From positions 1-17,272 of the forward strand of contig JAISVE010000104.1 of the NCBI GenBank assembly GCA_031271725.1: a stretch of DNA of 17,272 nt. The letters run 5' to 3'. A model generated the notes under the pieces. That model was not told the origin of the DNA, did no database searches, and saw only the letters and a list, made by a program, of their open reading frames with translations. Position 1 is the first letter of the stretch, and each line of letters begins with the position of its first letter. Shown here in pieces: positions 6,298 to 13,345 of the stretch. The stretch comes from Bacteroidales bacterium. Its GTDB lineage: Bacteria > Bacteroidota > Bacteroidia > Bacteroidales > P3. Position numbers and translations under genes: made by a program.

Positions 6298-7347
6298 ATG
6301 AGGAATAAAATTATATCTGTAATTATATTTATTTCAGTATCTTTTGGACTTTTCGGCCAAGGTGCTCCTGACTGGTTGGACAGGGATTTCCGTCAGATGC
6401 AATATCCTTCAAACGTATATCTGACCGGCTTTTCCGAGTATGTAGTAGAAAGCGGTAAATCGCTTCAATATGCGACAGACATAGCCAAGTTAAAAGCGCA
6501 GGAAGAGGTTGTTAAGAGTATTCGCTCTCAGATAGAAACCTTAACCAAGAGCAGCATTTATGCCTCGAGTGTTCATGATGCTTACAATGAGGTAGAAACT
6601 TTCAGTAATTCCTCTACCGTGCGTGGCAATGCCGAAATCACGGGTATAACAACGGAGAGTTACTATCATCAAAGCCTGCGCACTGTTTATGCTTTTGCTT
6701 ATGTTAACCGTTATGAATTAATCGGCTACTACAAGGGCAACCTGTCTATGTATCTAAGTCAGGCAGGTAACTCTCTAAATACAGCCGAACAGTTGGAGCA
6801 GAGCGGTGAGAAGTCTAAGGCACGCAAGCAATGCGAAGATGCTTACCCACTTTTTTCAAAGATACGTTCTGCTCAGGATTTGCTTGTTGCCATTGATAAT
6901 TCGGCGAGCGAAAACAGTCTGAAACTTGCCGAAACGGAAGCCTTGTTAAGCAAGGCAATTCAGATGCAGGCGCGTTTGGCGCAGGGTATATACGTGTATG
7001 TTGAGAGCAGCGAAGACTTGTTTGGAAAGCAAGTAGAAGTTGTGGCAAATAAAGTAAAAGCGGAATTGTCAAAAACAGGTTGCAGTTTTGTTGATAACGC
7101 TGAGCAGGCGGACTTTCGGCTAAGCCTTAGAGTATCTTCCCGACAAATCGGCAATCAGGGGCATCTGTTGTTCTGCTCTGCCGATACAAAGATAGAGTTA
7201 TACAACATCCGCAAGGCAAAATTTGTTTACACTGATGAATTTTCCGAAAAAGGAAGTCAGGTATCTCAAGAGCGTGCGGGGCAAATCGCAATGACAAAAT
7301 TAGCCCCTTTAATAGTAGAGAAATTATTGCCTTGGCTTAAAAATTAA
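6298..7347 (+). CDS. Exported LPP20-family-like protein (349 aa)
   Basis: Signal peptide at residues 1-21 (RNKIISVIIFISVSFGLFGQ); mature protein starts GAPDWLDRDF. Residues 25-140 look like an LPP20-type domain: P-x-W near the start, YLTGFSEYVV (41-50), then a long helix with regularly spaced Ala and Lys (ATDIAKLKAQEEVVKSIRSQ, 59-78) and a strand-rich part ending in VYAFAYVNRYEL (130-141). Residues 145-228 are helical and possibly coiled coil. Residues 229-349 form a second alpha/beta domain (IYVYVESSEDLFGKQVEVV, 231-249; ADFRLSLRVSSRQ, 271-283) of the sort seen in TolB/CsgG-type envelope proteins. LPP20-family proteins are outer-membrane or periplasmic (for example FlgP in Vibrio), but the role here is unknown. 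Gap to the next gene is 10 nt. Confidence 0.88.
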   Translation: MRNKIISVIIFISVSFGLFGQGAPDWLDRDFRQMQYPSNVYLTGFSEYVVESGKSLQYATDIAKLKAQEEVVKSIRSQIETLTKSSIYASSVHDAYNEVETFSNSSTVRGNAEITGITTESYYHQSLRTVYAFAYVNRYELIGYYKGNLSMYLSQAGNSLNTAEQLEQSGEKSKARKQCEDAYPLFSKIRSAQDLLVAIDNSASENSLKLAETEALLSKAIQMQARLAQGIYVYVESSEDLFGKQVEVVANKVKAELSKTGCSFVDNAEQADFRLSLRVSSRQIGNQGHLLFCSADTKIELYNIRKAKFVYTDEFSEKGSQVSQERAGQIAMTKLAPLIVEKLLPWLKN

Positions 7348-7357
7348 TAAGGTAAAA

Positions 7358-7810
7358 ATGTTGGCAAAATTAGATATATACATTGCAATAGCATTGCTGT
7401 TTTTGGGCTTTGTAATTTATATTACCTGCCGTCAAGACGTGGTTTTTGGCATATTTGTTTGTATTTCTCCGTCAAATGTCGGTCTTTTGGAACATTTACA
7501 TATTCCTTTGCATTATACCGGAAATATTTTGTCCTATATCTTTCTGTTTTGCCTGCCCGATGCTTTGTGGTATTTTTCGCTTTTGCTGCTACAGAAATAT
7601 TTTTATAAGTCCTGCTCGCTGTGGAGTAAGTTATTATTAGTAACGGCGGTTTTATTACCATTTGTTCATGAACTCTTTCAATATTTTGCTTTGCTTCCGG
7701 GCACTTTTGATATGTTTGATATTTATTCTTACTTACTAACCTTGTTAGTATTTTTAACTCTATGGCGATTGCAACAAATAAAATTATGTAAACTGAAATT
7801 AATAAAATAA
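7358..7810 (+). CDS. Small integral membrane protein with VanZ-like C-terminal motif (150 aa)
   Basis: About four membrane segments are visible: residues 6-23, 55-80, 88-110 and 122-140. The segment HELFQYFALLPGTFDMFDIY (107-126) recalls the conserved (H/E)-E-x-x-Q ... GTFD..D pattern of VanZ-like proteins, whose biochemical role is poorly known. The match is short, so this is a tentative family link. The gene is AT-rich and rich in Phe and Leu, as expected for a membrane protein. It starts 10 nt after the preceding gene and ends 14 nt before the next, inside the five-gene run, which suggests it anchors or serves the exported products. A 187-codon frame on the opposite strand is a shadow. Confidence 0.8.
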   Translation: MLAKLDIYIAIALLFLGFVIYITCRQDVVFGIFVCISPSNVGLLEHLHIPLHYTGNILSYIFLFCLPDALWYFSLLLLQKYFYKSCSLWSKLLLVTAVLLPFVHELFQYFALLPGTFDMFDIYSYLLTLLVFLTLWRLQQIKLCKLKLIK

Positions 7811-7824
7811 TAAAAACAAAAAAA

Positions 7825-8673
7825 ATGAAAAAAATTAGAAAAATTAGAATTTTTAGCCAAGCAGCATTAATTGCTATTTTTGCGCTCTTTGCAATAGCAA
7901 GCGCAGGATCAAAAAAAGTGAAGAAATCCAAACAGAAGCCTTTGGTAAATGCTTTTGTTAAAATCACTCCCGAAAGTACGGACAACTATGCAAATCCTTC
8001 CTTGCAAAAATTCATCAAAGATAATCCGGGGGCAGCAATTGTTGTTAGAGATAATAATTCTGCAAGTGGAGCCGGAATATCAGGCAATAGCAGTAGTACT
8101 AAACTTTGCTCTTTAATAGAAACGAGTTTAATGAAGGCGCATTATAATGTCAGAGACCGTCAGATTTTTGAGAATGTAGTAAGTAAAATGGGTGAAAATC
8201 CGGACTATGAACTGATTCATAAAAGATCCGGCACAGACCTGATCCTTGAAGTGATAGATTTTGGGACTGATGACTATACTGTTAGTAGTTTTGACAATAA
8301 CGGAACAACACAATTTTTTAATAAAACCGTTACGAACTATAATCATAAAGGCAAAGCATATACGACTACTGTTCCGGTAAGTTATACTTTTACGGGTTAT
8401 CATATAGAGATAAAAGTTATTCTTGTAAAAGAGAATAAAATAGGTGGAACATTCAGGTATTATTATACACCTTGCGATGCTTCAAAAGGAGGCTGTGCAA
8501 TCACCAGTCTATCTCCGATATTGAGGTATTATGACAATAATGATAATAAAAGTTATGATAAATCACCTGAACGAAATGAGGGTGATGGCGAAGCGGCAAT
8601 TAAAGAACTGAGCAATTTTGTATCTACCGTTGTAGTACCTAATATTGACATGGAAATGAAAGGAGGAAAATGA
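7825..8673 (+). CDS. Exported protein with possible CsgG/LpoB-like core (282 aa)
   Basis: The signal peptide (KKIRKIRIFSQAALIAIFA followed by LFAIASAG, cleavage near residue 28) has an unusually basic start. A Lys-rich patch follows (SKKVKKSKQK, 29-38). Residues 68-145 fit the pattern of CsgG/LpoB-like envelope proteins: a first strand GAAIVVRDN (69-77), a helix with SSTKLCSLIETSLMKAH (90-106), NVRDRQIFENVVSKM (108-122) in the place of the usual vieR-x-x-l segment, then TDLILEVIDFG (137-147). A large Tyr/Thr/Asn-rich insertion (150-195) and a C-terminal region of strands and turns are not recognised. The stop codon overlaps the next start (ATGA at 8670-8673), implying translational coupling. 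Function unknown. Confidence 0.82.
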   Translation: MKKIRKIRIFSQAALIAIFALFAIASAGSKKVKKSKQKPLVNAFVKITPESTDNYANPSLQKFIKDNPGAAIVVRDNNSASGAGISGNSSSTKLCSLIETSLMKAHYNVRDRQIFENVVSKMGENPDYELIHKRSGTDLILEVIDFGTDDYTVSSFDNNGTTQFFNKTVTNYNHKGKAYTTTVPVSYTFTGYHIEIKVILVKENKIGGTFRYYYTPCDASKGGCAITSLSPILRYYDNNDNKSYDKSPERNEGDGEAAIKELSNFVSTVVVPNIDMEMKGGK

Positions 8674-9482
8674 GAAAAGTCTTTTTAATATTGTGCCTTA
8701 GTTTGTTTGTGTTTATTTTGCAGGCTCAGAAAAAGCGAGTTGCAGTTTTCACTTCTGCCCAATCTTCAGTTGAAGAGGAACTTAGAACTGCTGTTAGAGA
8801 TGTAATTCAAGAAGGAGTTTTTAAGTCGGGAAGATATGAAGTATTAGAAAGGGAAGAAATAGATATGGTACAAAAAGAACTTCTTTTTCAGGCAAATGCA
8901 AGTGACGGAGAATTGATACAATGGGCACAAAAAATTCCCGATGCCGATTATTCCGCTTTTGCAAGCATAAGCAAAATCGGCGCAGAGGATTATCAGGTTA
9001 CCTGTAAACTCATTGAGGCTGGCTCCTCTTATAAGTTGGTTTATATAGACAGCCGCCGCACTAAAAAAGGTATTGAAGACTGGCACAGTGTTCTTGAATA
9101 TATAGCCAATGAAATGTTTTCGGGTAGAAGCGGAAGGGCAACAATACTTTGTCCTGATTGCTGTTATGACGGATATGGTTATGTGGATTGTGAATTATCG
9201 TTTAGCGATGAGAAAATCTCCACTTATGAAGAAGCAATTTCTGTATGTGAAGATAAGGGTTATGGCTGGTCATTACCAAGCATAGATGAATTGGAAAGTA
9301 TCTATCGTAAAAGACAAATTATTTTTAACGAGGGAGGCAGAAGGTTTAAGGCTGCGGATTATTGGAGTTCGTCACGGCGAAATAATTATGAGTCTTTTAG
9401 TTTAGATTTTCGTAATGGCGAGAAGTTGTGGTACAGTAAATTGGAACAGAATGTTTTTCGCTGTGTGAAGAAATATGATTAA
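8670..9482 (+). CDS. Exported CsgG/LpoB-like domain fused to a DUF1566-like domain (270 aa)
   Basis: Signal peptide 1-20 (MRKVFLILCLSLFVFILQAQ). Residues 22-150 resemble the CsgG/LpoB fold: strand KRVAVFTS (22-29), helix EEELRTAVRDVIQEGVFKS (35-53), then YEVLEREEIDMVQKE (56-70), the typical ...vleR..id.v..E segment, and DADYSAFASISKIGAEDYQV (91-110). Residues 157-180 are Cys-rich (CPDCC, then YVDC). Residues 185-268 match a DUF1566/Lcl-type C-terminal domain: GYGWSLPSIDELESI (197-211), DYWSSS (230-235), F..G and FRCVKK (263-268), often found in surface proteins of Bacteroidetes and Fibrobacter. LpoB-type proteins can activate peptidoglycan synthases; no such role can be claimed here. Last gene of the run, followed by a terminator. 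Confidence 0.85.
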   Translation: MRKVFLILCLSLFVFILQAQKKRVAVFTSAQSSVEEELRTAVRDVIQEGVFKSGRYEVLEREEIDMVQKELLFQANASDGELIQWAQKIPDADYSAFASISKIGAEDYQVTCKLIEAGSSYKLVYIDSRRTKKGIEDWHSVLEYIANEMFSGRSGRATILCPDCCYDGYGYVDCELSFSDEKISTYEEAISVCEDKGYGWSLPSIDELESIYRKRQIIFNEGGRRFKAADYWSSSRRNNYESFSLDFRNGEKLWYSKLEQNVFRCVKKYD

Positions 9483-9524
9483 TTCCAATATAATATTACA
9501 AAATTATATATTCAATCCTAAATT

Positions 9525-9553
9525 CAGGCGAGCCGACAAACTCGCCTGTTTTT
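9525..9553 (+). terminator. Intrinsic terminator after the five-gene run
   Basis: CAGGCGAG (9525-9532) pairs with CTCGCCTG (9541-9548), 8 bp around CCGACAAA, followed by T5 at 9549-9553. It closes the 5618-9482 operon 43 nt after its stop codon. Confidence 0.88.
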
Positions 9554-9571
9554 ACAAATGCAAGCATTTGT
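9554..9571. promoter_or_regulatory. Inverted repeat overlapping the upstream promoter element, possible operator
   Basis: ACAAATGC (9554-9561) and GCATTTGT (9564-9571) are perfect 8-bp arms separated by AA. The right arm contains the TTTG upstream element (9567-9570) of the promoter for the BadF-family gene, a position where a bound dimer could block transcription. It is followed by T4 and could instead be a second small terminator hairpin. Confidence 0.4.
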
Positions 9572-9598
9572 TTTTCTCTCGGCTTAATTGTAAATTTG
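9567..9598 (+). promoter_or_regulatory. Promoter for the BadF-family gene and probably the downstream operon
   Basis: TTTG (9567-9570) and TAAATTTG (9591-9598) are separated by 20 nt. The element ends 7 nt before the ATG at 9606, so transcription would start at or within a few bases of the start codon. Confidence 0.65.
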
Positions 9599-9605
9599 TA
9601 ATTAA

Positions 9606-10493
9606 ATGATAGTAATAATAGATAGTGGCTCTACAAAATCGGATTGGTGTCTTGTTCAAAAAGACGGTGAATATAAAATAATTAGTACAGAGGGACTTAA
9701 TCCGTATTTTCTTTCAAGTGAAGATGAGGTTAAAAACTGCCTCGAAAAAGAAATTTACCCATTTTTGCGACCGGAGAAAGTTGATAACGTGTATTTTTTT
9801 GGCTCAGGTTGCTCTGCGCCTGAAAAGCGTCAACTAATACATAATTCTTTAGAGGATTTTTTTGTAAATGCCGACATATACATAGAGGGAGATCTGCTTG
9901 GTGCGGGAATAGGAACAAGTGCGGAAAAACAAAGCATAATTGCGATTATAGGCACAGGCAGCAGCACTTGTCTTTTTGACGGCAAAAAAATTATAGAACA
10001 GTTGCCTTCGCTCGGTTTTATTTTGGGAGATGAAGGCAGTGGTGCAAAAATCGGCATGCGCATTCTGTCGGATTATCTTCACAAGGATATGCCCGAATAC
10101 ATGCGTGAGAATTTTCAGAAAAAATATCCATGTTCGCAAGTGGATTTTTTGGATAGAGTATATAAAAGAGAAAAAAGCAACAGGTTTCTTGCCGCTTTTG
10201 CGGGCTTTGCAATGGACTACAAGGATGATACATATATTATAGGCGTCTTGAAAGAGTGTTTCAGACAATTTTTTGAAAAACAGGTGTTGCCTTATCCTAA
10301 GGGCAATCCGGTAAATATGGTTGGCAGTATAGCGTATGAAGCACAAGGCATTATCAGAGAACTTGCTGTCGAATATGATGTTGAAATTTCAGGCATATTT
10401 AAGAGCCCGATACTTGGACTTATGGAACACTATAAAGAAATATACTTCAGAGAGCTTGAGATAAAGCGAAAAATTGCAGAAAAACTAATCTAA
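9606..10493 (+). CDS. BadF/BadG/BcrA/BcrD-family ATPase, N-acetylglucosamine kinase-like (295 aa)
   Basis: ASKHA-fold ATPase, most similar by motif to the GlcNAc-kinase-type members of the BadF family, which phosphorylate amino sugars. Motifs: phosphate-1 loop [10 protein letters not shown] (5-14); phosphate-2 loop with IIGTGSST (114-121) and [25 protein letters not shown] (136-154), the family-specific glycine-rich segment; and an adenosine motif VGSIAYEA (239-246). Length ~295 aa is usual for this bacterial group. The ATG at 9606 puts the first motif at residue 5, as expected. The substrate is inferred; a GlcNAc role would fit the peptidoglycan-related genes downstream. The FKBP gene follows after 11 nt. 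Confidence 0.88.
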   Translation: MIVIIDSGSTKSDWCLVQKDGEYKIISTEGLNPYFLSSEDEVKNCLEKEIYPFLRPEKVDNVYFFGSGCSAPEKRQLIHNSLEDFFVNADIYIEGDLLGAGIGTSAEKQSIIAIIGTGSSTCLFDGKKIIEQLPSLGFILGDEGSGAKIGMRILSDYLHKDMPEYMRENFQKKYPCSQVDFLDRVYKREKSNRFLAAFAGFAMDYKDDTYIIGVLKECFRQFFEKQVLPYPKGNPVNMVGSIAYEAQGIIRELAVEYDVEISGIFKSPILGLMEHYKEIYFRELEIKRKIAEKLI

Positions 10494-10504
10494 AAAATAT
10501 TAAG

Positions 10505-11260
10505 ATGAAAAAATTATTTTTATTAACAACAATCGCTCTTTTGTGGACAATTCCCGTAAAGAGCCAAACAAAAAAGAATAGCAAAAATGCTATTAAGACA
10601 GAAATCAATTCAACAGAAACTAAAGAAAATTTAATGGAAACAGAAAAAGACACAGTAAGCTACATGATCGGCTTCACAATGGGACAGCAAATCAATGGAA
10701 TTCCCTACGAATTTAACCAAGAGTTTTTTATTGACGGAATAAAGGACGGTCTTACAGGCACAGGGAAATTTACTCAAAGTGAGATAGAAAGTGTAATCAC
10801 CAAATGGCAACAGGCTTTAATGGCTTCGCAACAGGCGCAGCAACAGGCAGCAGGCGGTGAACAGTTGGCTGCAAACAAAAAAGCAGGCGAAGAATTTCTT
10901 GCCAAGAATGCAAAAGAGAAAGATGTTAAAACAACTGCGAGCGGTCTGCAGTACAAAGTGCTTGTACAGGGCAAAGGTGCAAAGCCGGTTGCTACCGATA
11001 AAGTACAGGTACATTACGAAGGTAAATTGCTTGATGGAACAATCTTTGATTCTTCGATACAGCGTGGTGAGCCGATAACTTTCGGTCTTAATCAGGTAAT
11101 AGCAGGTTGGACAGAAGGTGTGCAACTTATGACCGAAGGTTCAAAGTATATTTTCTACATTCCCTCCGATCTCGCTTATGGAGATAGAGGTGCGGGCGGA
11201 CAAATTCCCGGCGGAGCAACTTTGATTTTTGAAGTTGAGTTGATTAAGGTTAACCCTTAA
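10505..11260 (+). CDS. Secreted FKBP-type peptidyl-prolyl cis-trans isomerase, FkpA/Mip-like (251 aa)
   Basis: Periplasmic proline isomerase and folding chaperone. Signal peptide 1-21 (ends in PVKSQ). Residues 49-115 form the helical N-terminal dimerisation domain of FkpA/Mip proteins ([13 protein letters not shown], 51-63; FIDGIKDGL, 75-83), joined by a Gln/Ala-rich helix (101-115). The FKBP catalytic domain spans about 145-249: GLQYKVL (147-153), [10 protein letters not shown] (169-178), FDSS (181-184), F193, VIAGW (198-202), and the loop with AYGDRGAGG (224-232) carrying the active-site Tyr225. All usual pocket aromatics (Tyr171, Phe181, Trp202, Tyr225) are present. It shares a transcript with the BadF-family gene by spacing, and a repeat element starts directly after its stop codon. 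Confidence 0.96.
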   Translation: MKKLFLLTTIALLWTIPVKSQTKKNSKNAIKTEINSTETKENLMETEKDTVSYMIGFTMGQQINGIPYEFNQEFFIDGIKDGLTGTGKFTQSEIESVITKWQQALMASQQAQQQAAGGEQLAANKKAGEEFLAKNAKEKDVKTTASGLQYKVLVQGKGAKPVATDKVQVHYEGKLLDGTIFDSSIQRGEPITFGLNQVIAGWTEGVQLMTEGSKYIFYIPSDLAYGDRGAGGQIPGGATLIFEVELIKVNP

Positions 11261-11382
11261 AAAAACTCCTAAAAATAGTCATCTACTGCGTTGCGCTTCG
11301 CTCGTTGTTCGGTCACGTACTTTAGTACGCTCCCTCACCCCTCGCTCGCGCGCCTTGTATCTAACTATTTTTAGAAGTTTTT
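11261..11382 (-). repeat. Interspersed palindromic repeat, copy between FKBP and LD-carboxypeptidase genes
   Basis: An element of about 122 bp with the cleanest outer stem of the family: 11261-11279 (AAAAACTCCTAAAAATAGT) pairs with 11364-11382 over 19 bp with one mismatch. Inner GCGC (11293-11296) faces GCGC (11348-11353), and the central palindrome CGTACTTTAGTACG lies at 11316-11329. It starts at the base after the FKBP stop codon and should fold in the operon message. Confidence 0.87.
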
Positions 11383-11403
11383 GATGTAGTGATTGAAAAT
11401 AAT

Positions 11404-12351
11404 ATGACATTAAAAGCAGGCGATACTGTAATAATCGTTTCGTCATCAGGTTGTATAGAAAAAGAACGTCTTGTAAATGCGCAAGACGTTCTTTCTTCTT
11501 GGGGTTTGGAAGTGCTTATGGGCGAACACACACTTGATGAGTATGGCATATTTGCGGGCAATGATAATGCACGTCTTGAAGATGTGCAATGGGCAATAAA
11601 CCACCCGCAGGCAAAAGCGATAATCTTTTCGCGCGGTGGATATGGTGCTGCAAGAATTATTGATGCGCTTGATTTTTCCGCACTTGAACGCTATCCAAAA
11701 TTGTTAGTCGGTTTTAGCGATATTACCGTTTTTCATTCGCGTCTTTCGCAATTGGAACAGTTCGGACAATTTGGAATAGCCTCACTACATTCGGCAATGC
11801 CGCAAAATTATCCTGTTTGCTCAAACGGAAACTTAAACGACATTTCTTTACTCTCTTTATATAAGGCGTTGTTTGAGGGCAGGGTGGATTTTGAGTGGAA
11901 TAGCGCAGACAGTGAGAATGGCACAGGCAGTTTTTTCAACACAGGCAAGGTTATAGCACAAGTTGTTGGCGGTAATTTATCGCTGCTGTACAGTTTAAGA
12001 GGAACGCCTGCGGACATTGATTTCAAAGGAAAAATTTTATTGATAGAAGACCTTAATGAGATGGACTACCACATAGATAGAATGTTGCAAAATCTCAAGC
12101 AGGGTGGATGTTTTGAACAGATAGCAGGTTTAATAGTAGGGCAGTTTACGGATATAAAAAGCGGCGTACGCAAATATCCGTTATCGCTCGCGGAAATGAT
12201 ACAAGAATACACGTCAACCCATAATATACCTGTGGCTATGAACGCCCCGATAGGACATATTCCAAGCCAGCAGGCAATATTTATGAATAAAGAAACCACA
12301 TTTGAAGTTCTTCCTGACGGCATATCAATAATAAAACAAAGTTGCGGTTAG
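11404..12351 (+). CDS. ldcA: LD-carboxypeptidase, peptidase family S66 (315 aa)
   Basis: Serine peptidase that removes the terminal D-Ala from murein tetrapeptides, a peptidoglycan recycling step. The Ser-Glu-His triad is visible: Ser105 in LVGFSDIT (101-108), Glu215 in ILLIEDLNEMDY (211-222), and His285 in APIGHIPSQQA (281-291). FSRGGYGAARII (75-86) is a family hallmark. The start is set at the ATG at 11404 (MTLKAGDTVIIVSSSG), which fits the family N-terminus; the frame stays open to a GTG at 11389 that would add five residues. No signal peptide, so it should act in the cytoplasm. It follows a repeat element and precedes phoH by 40 nt; no own promoter was seen. Confidence 0.93.
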   Translation: MTLKAGDTVIIVSSSGCIEKERLVNAQDVLSSWGLEVLMGEHTLDEYGIFAGNDNARLEDVQWAINHPQAKAIIFSRGGYGAARIIDALDFSALERYPKLLVGFSDITVFHSRLSQLEQFGQFGIASLHSAMPQNYPVCSNGNLNDISLLSLYKALFEGRVDFEWNSADSENGTGSFFNTGKVIAQVVGGNLSLLYSLRGTPADIDFKGKILLIEDLNEMDYHIDRMLQNLKQGGCFEQIAGLIVGQFTDIKSGVRKYPLSLAEMIQEYTSTHNIPVAMNAPIGHIPSQQAIFMNKETTFEVLPDGISIIKQSCG

Positions 12352-12391
12352 ACGAGCAATAGCAAATTGATTTTATGAAGTAAAATAACAA

Positions 12392-13345
12392 ATGGAAGCA
12401 TATATAAACATACCTGAGGAAATTCATCCGAGAGACCTTTTCGGAGCTGGCGAGGAACGCCTGTACAGAATAAGAAACCATTATCCCTTAGTGCATATAA
12501 GTTTGCGCGGAAATCAATTGCATCTTAAAGGCGGGACAAAGGATGTAAAAGACTGTGAGGAAAAATTCAACCTTGTTTTTTACCATTACGACCGCTTTAA
12601 CCGTTTAAGCGATAAGGATGTGGAAGGAATATTCGGTGATAACGGAAACGGTAACGGCAATGTTGCGCCGGAACAGGAAGTATTATCAGACAATCAAACA
12701 ATACTGATAGGTGTAAACGGAAAAATAATAAAGTCACGCACAGATAATCAAAACAAACTTGTAAGAGATAGTGCAAAGCATGATATGGTTTTTGCAATTG
12801 GTCCTGCGGGCTCGGGCAAAACATACACCGCAGTGGCACTTGCCGTAAGAGCGTTAAAAGAAAAAGAAGTGAAGCGGATAATTTTGACACGTCCGGCGGT
12901 GGAGGCAGGTGAAAATTTGGGTTTCTTACCGGGTGATATGAAAGAGAAATTAGATCCCTATATGCAGCCGCTCTACGATGCTCTTAAAGACATGATACCA
13001 TATCAAAAATTGGTAAAATATTTGGAAGAAGGGACAATAGAAATAGCACCACTTGCCTTTATGCGCGGACGTACTCTAAACAATGCCTACGTTATTCTCG
13101 ATGAAGCACAGAATGCAACGCAAAATCAAATGAAGATGTTTCTGACACGTATGGGCAAGGAAGCAAAATTTATTATAACGGGTGATGTAACGCAGATAGA
13201 TTTGCCGAAACATCAACCGTCAGGACTGTTGCACGCATGCGAAATTCTAAAAAATATTCCTGAAATATCTTTTATCTATCTTACCGCAGCCGATGTTGTA
13301 AGGCACAAACTTGTGGGCAGGATTATTGAAGCGTATGGCAATTAA
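12392..13345 (+). CDS. phoH: PhoH family ATPase (317 aa)
   Basis: Cytoplasmic P-loop NTPase of the PhoH/YbeZ type, linked to RNA metabolism and ribosome maturation, usually near ybeY in other bacteria; no ybeY is seen here. Residues 1-70 look like the N-terminal KH-like RNA-binding region (HISLRGNQLHLKGGTKDVKD, 35-54). Residues 83-90 are a short Asn/Gly repeat linker (DNGNGNGN). The ATPase core has Walker A GPAGSGKT (137-144), LTRPAVEAGENLGFLPGD (165-182), Walker B VILDEAQN (234-241) followed by ATQNQMKMFLTRMG, and sensor-like TGDVTQIDLP (263-272). Length ~317 is normal. The next gene begins inside its last codons (11-nt overlap), so it is tightly coupled with the 752-aa protein downstream. 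Confidence 0.96.
   Translation: MEAYINIPEEIHPRDLFGAGEERLYRIRNHYPLVHISLRGNQLHLKGGTKDVKDCEEKFNLVFYHYDRFNRLSDKDVEGIFGDNGNGNGNVAPEQEVLSDNQTILIGVNGKIIKSRTDNQNKLVRDSAKHDMVFAIGPAGSGKTYTAVALAVRALKEKEVKRIILTRPAVEAGENLGFLPGDMKEKLDPYMQPLYDALKDMIPYQKLVKYLEEGTIEIAPLAFMRGRTLNNAYVILDEAQNATQNQMKMFLTRMGKEAKFIITGDVTQIDLPKHQPSGLLHACEILKNIPEISFIYLTAADVVRHKLVGRIIEAYGN

Noticed and set aside
7422..7985. 187-codon minus-strand frame across the VanZ-like gene and the start of the next
   Set aside because: It crosses two plus-strand genes that fit the operon spacing and have signal or membrane segments; the frame itself shows only Ile/Phe/Lys-rich shadow sequence.
8661..8666. AGGAGG, a perfect Shine-Dalgarno-like site before the gene at 8670
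   Set aside because: It encodes Gly-Gly at the end of the previous gene, is only 3 nt from the ATG, and Bacteroidetes rarely use such sites; translational coupling through ATGA explains the start better.
9849..10346. 165-codon minus-strand frame inside the BadF-family gene
   Set aside because: The opposite strand carries all ASKHA phosphate motifs, so this is a shadow.
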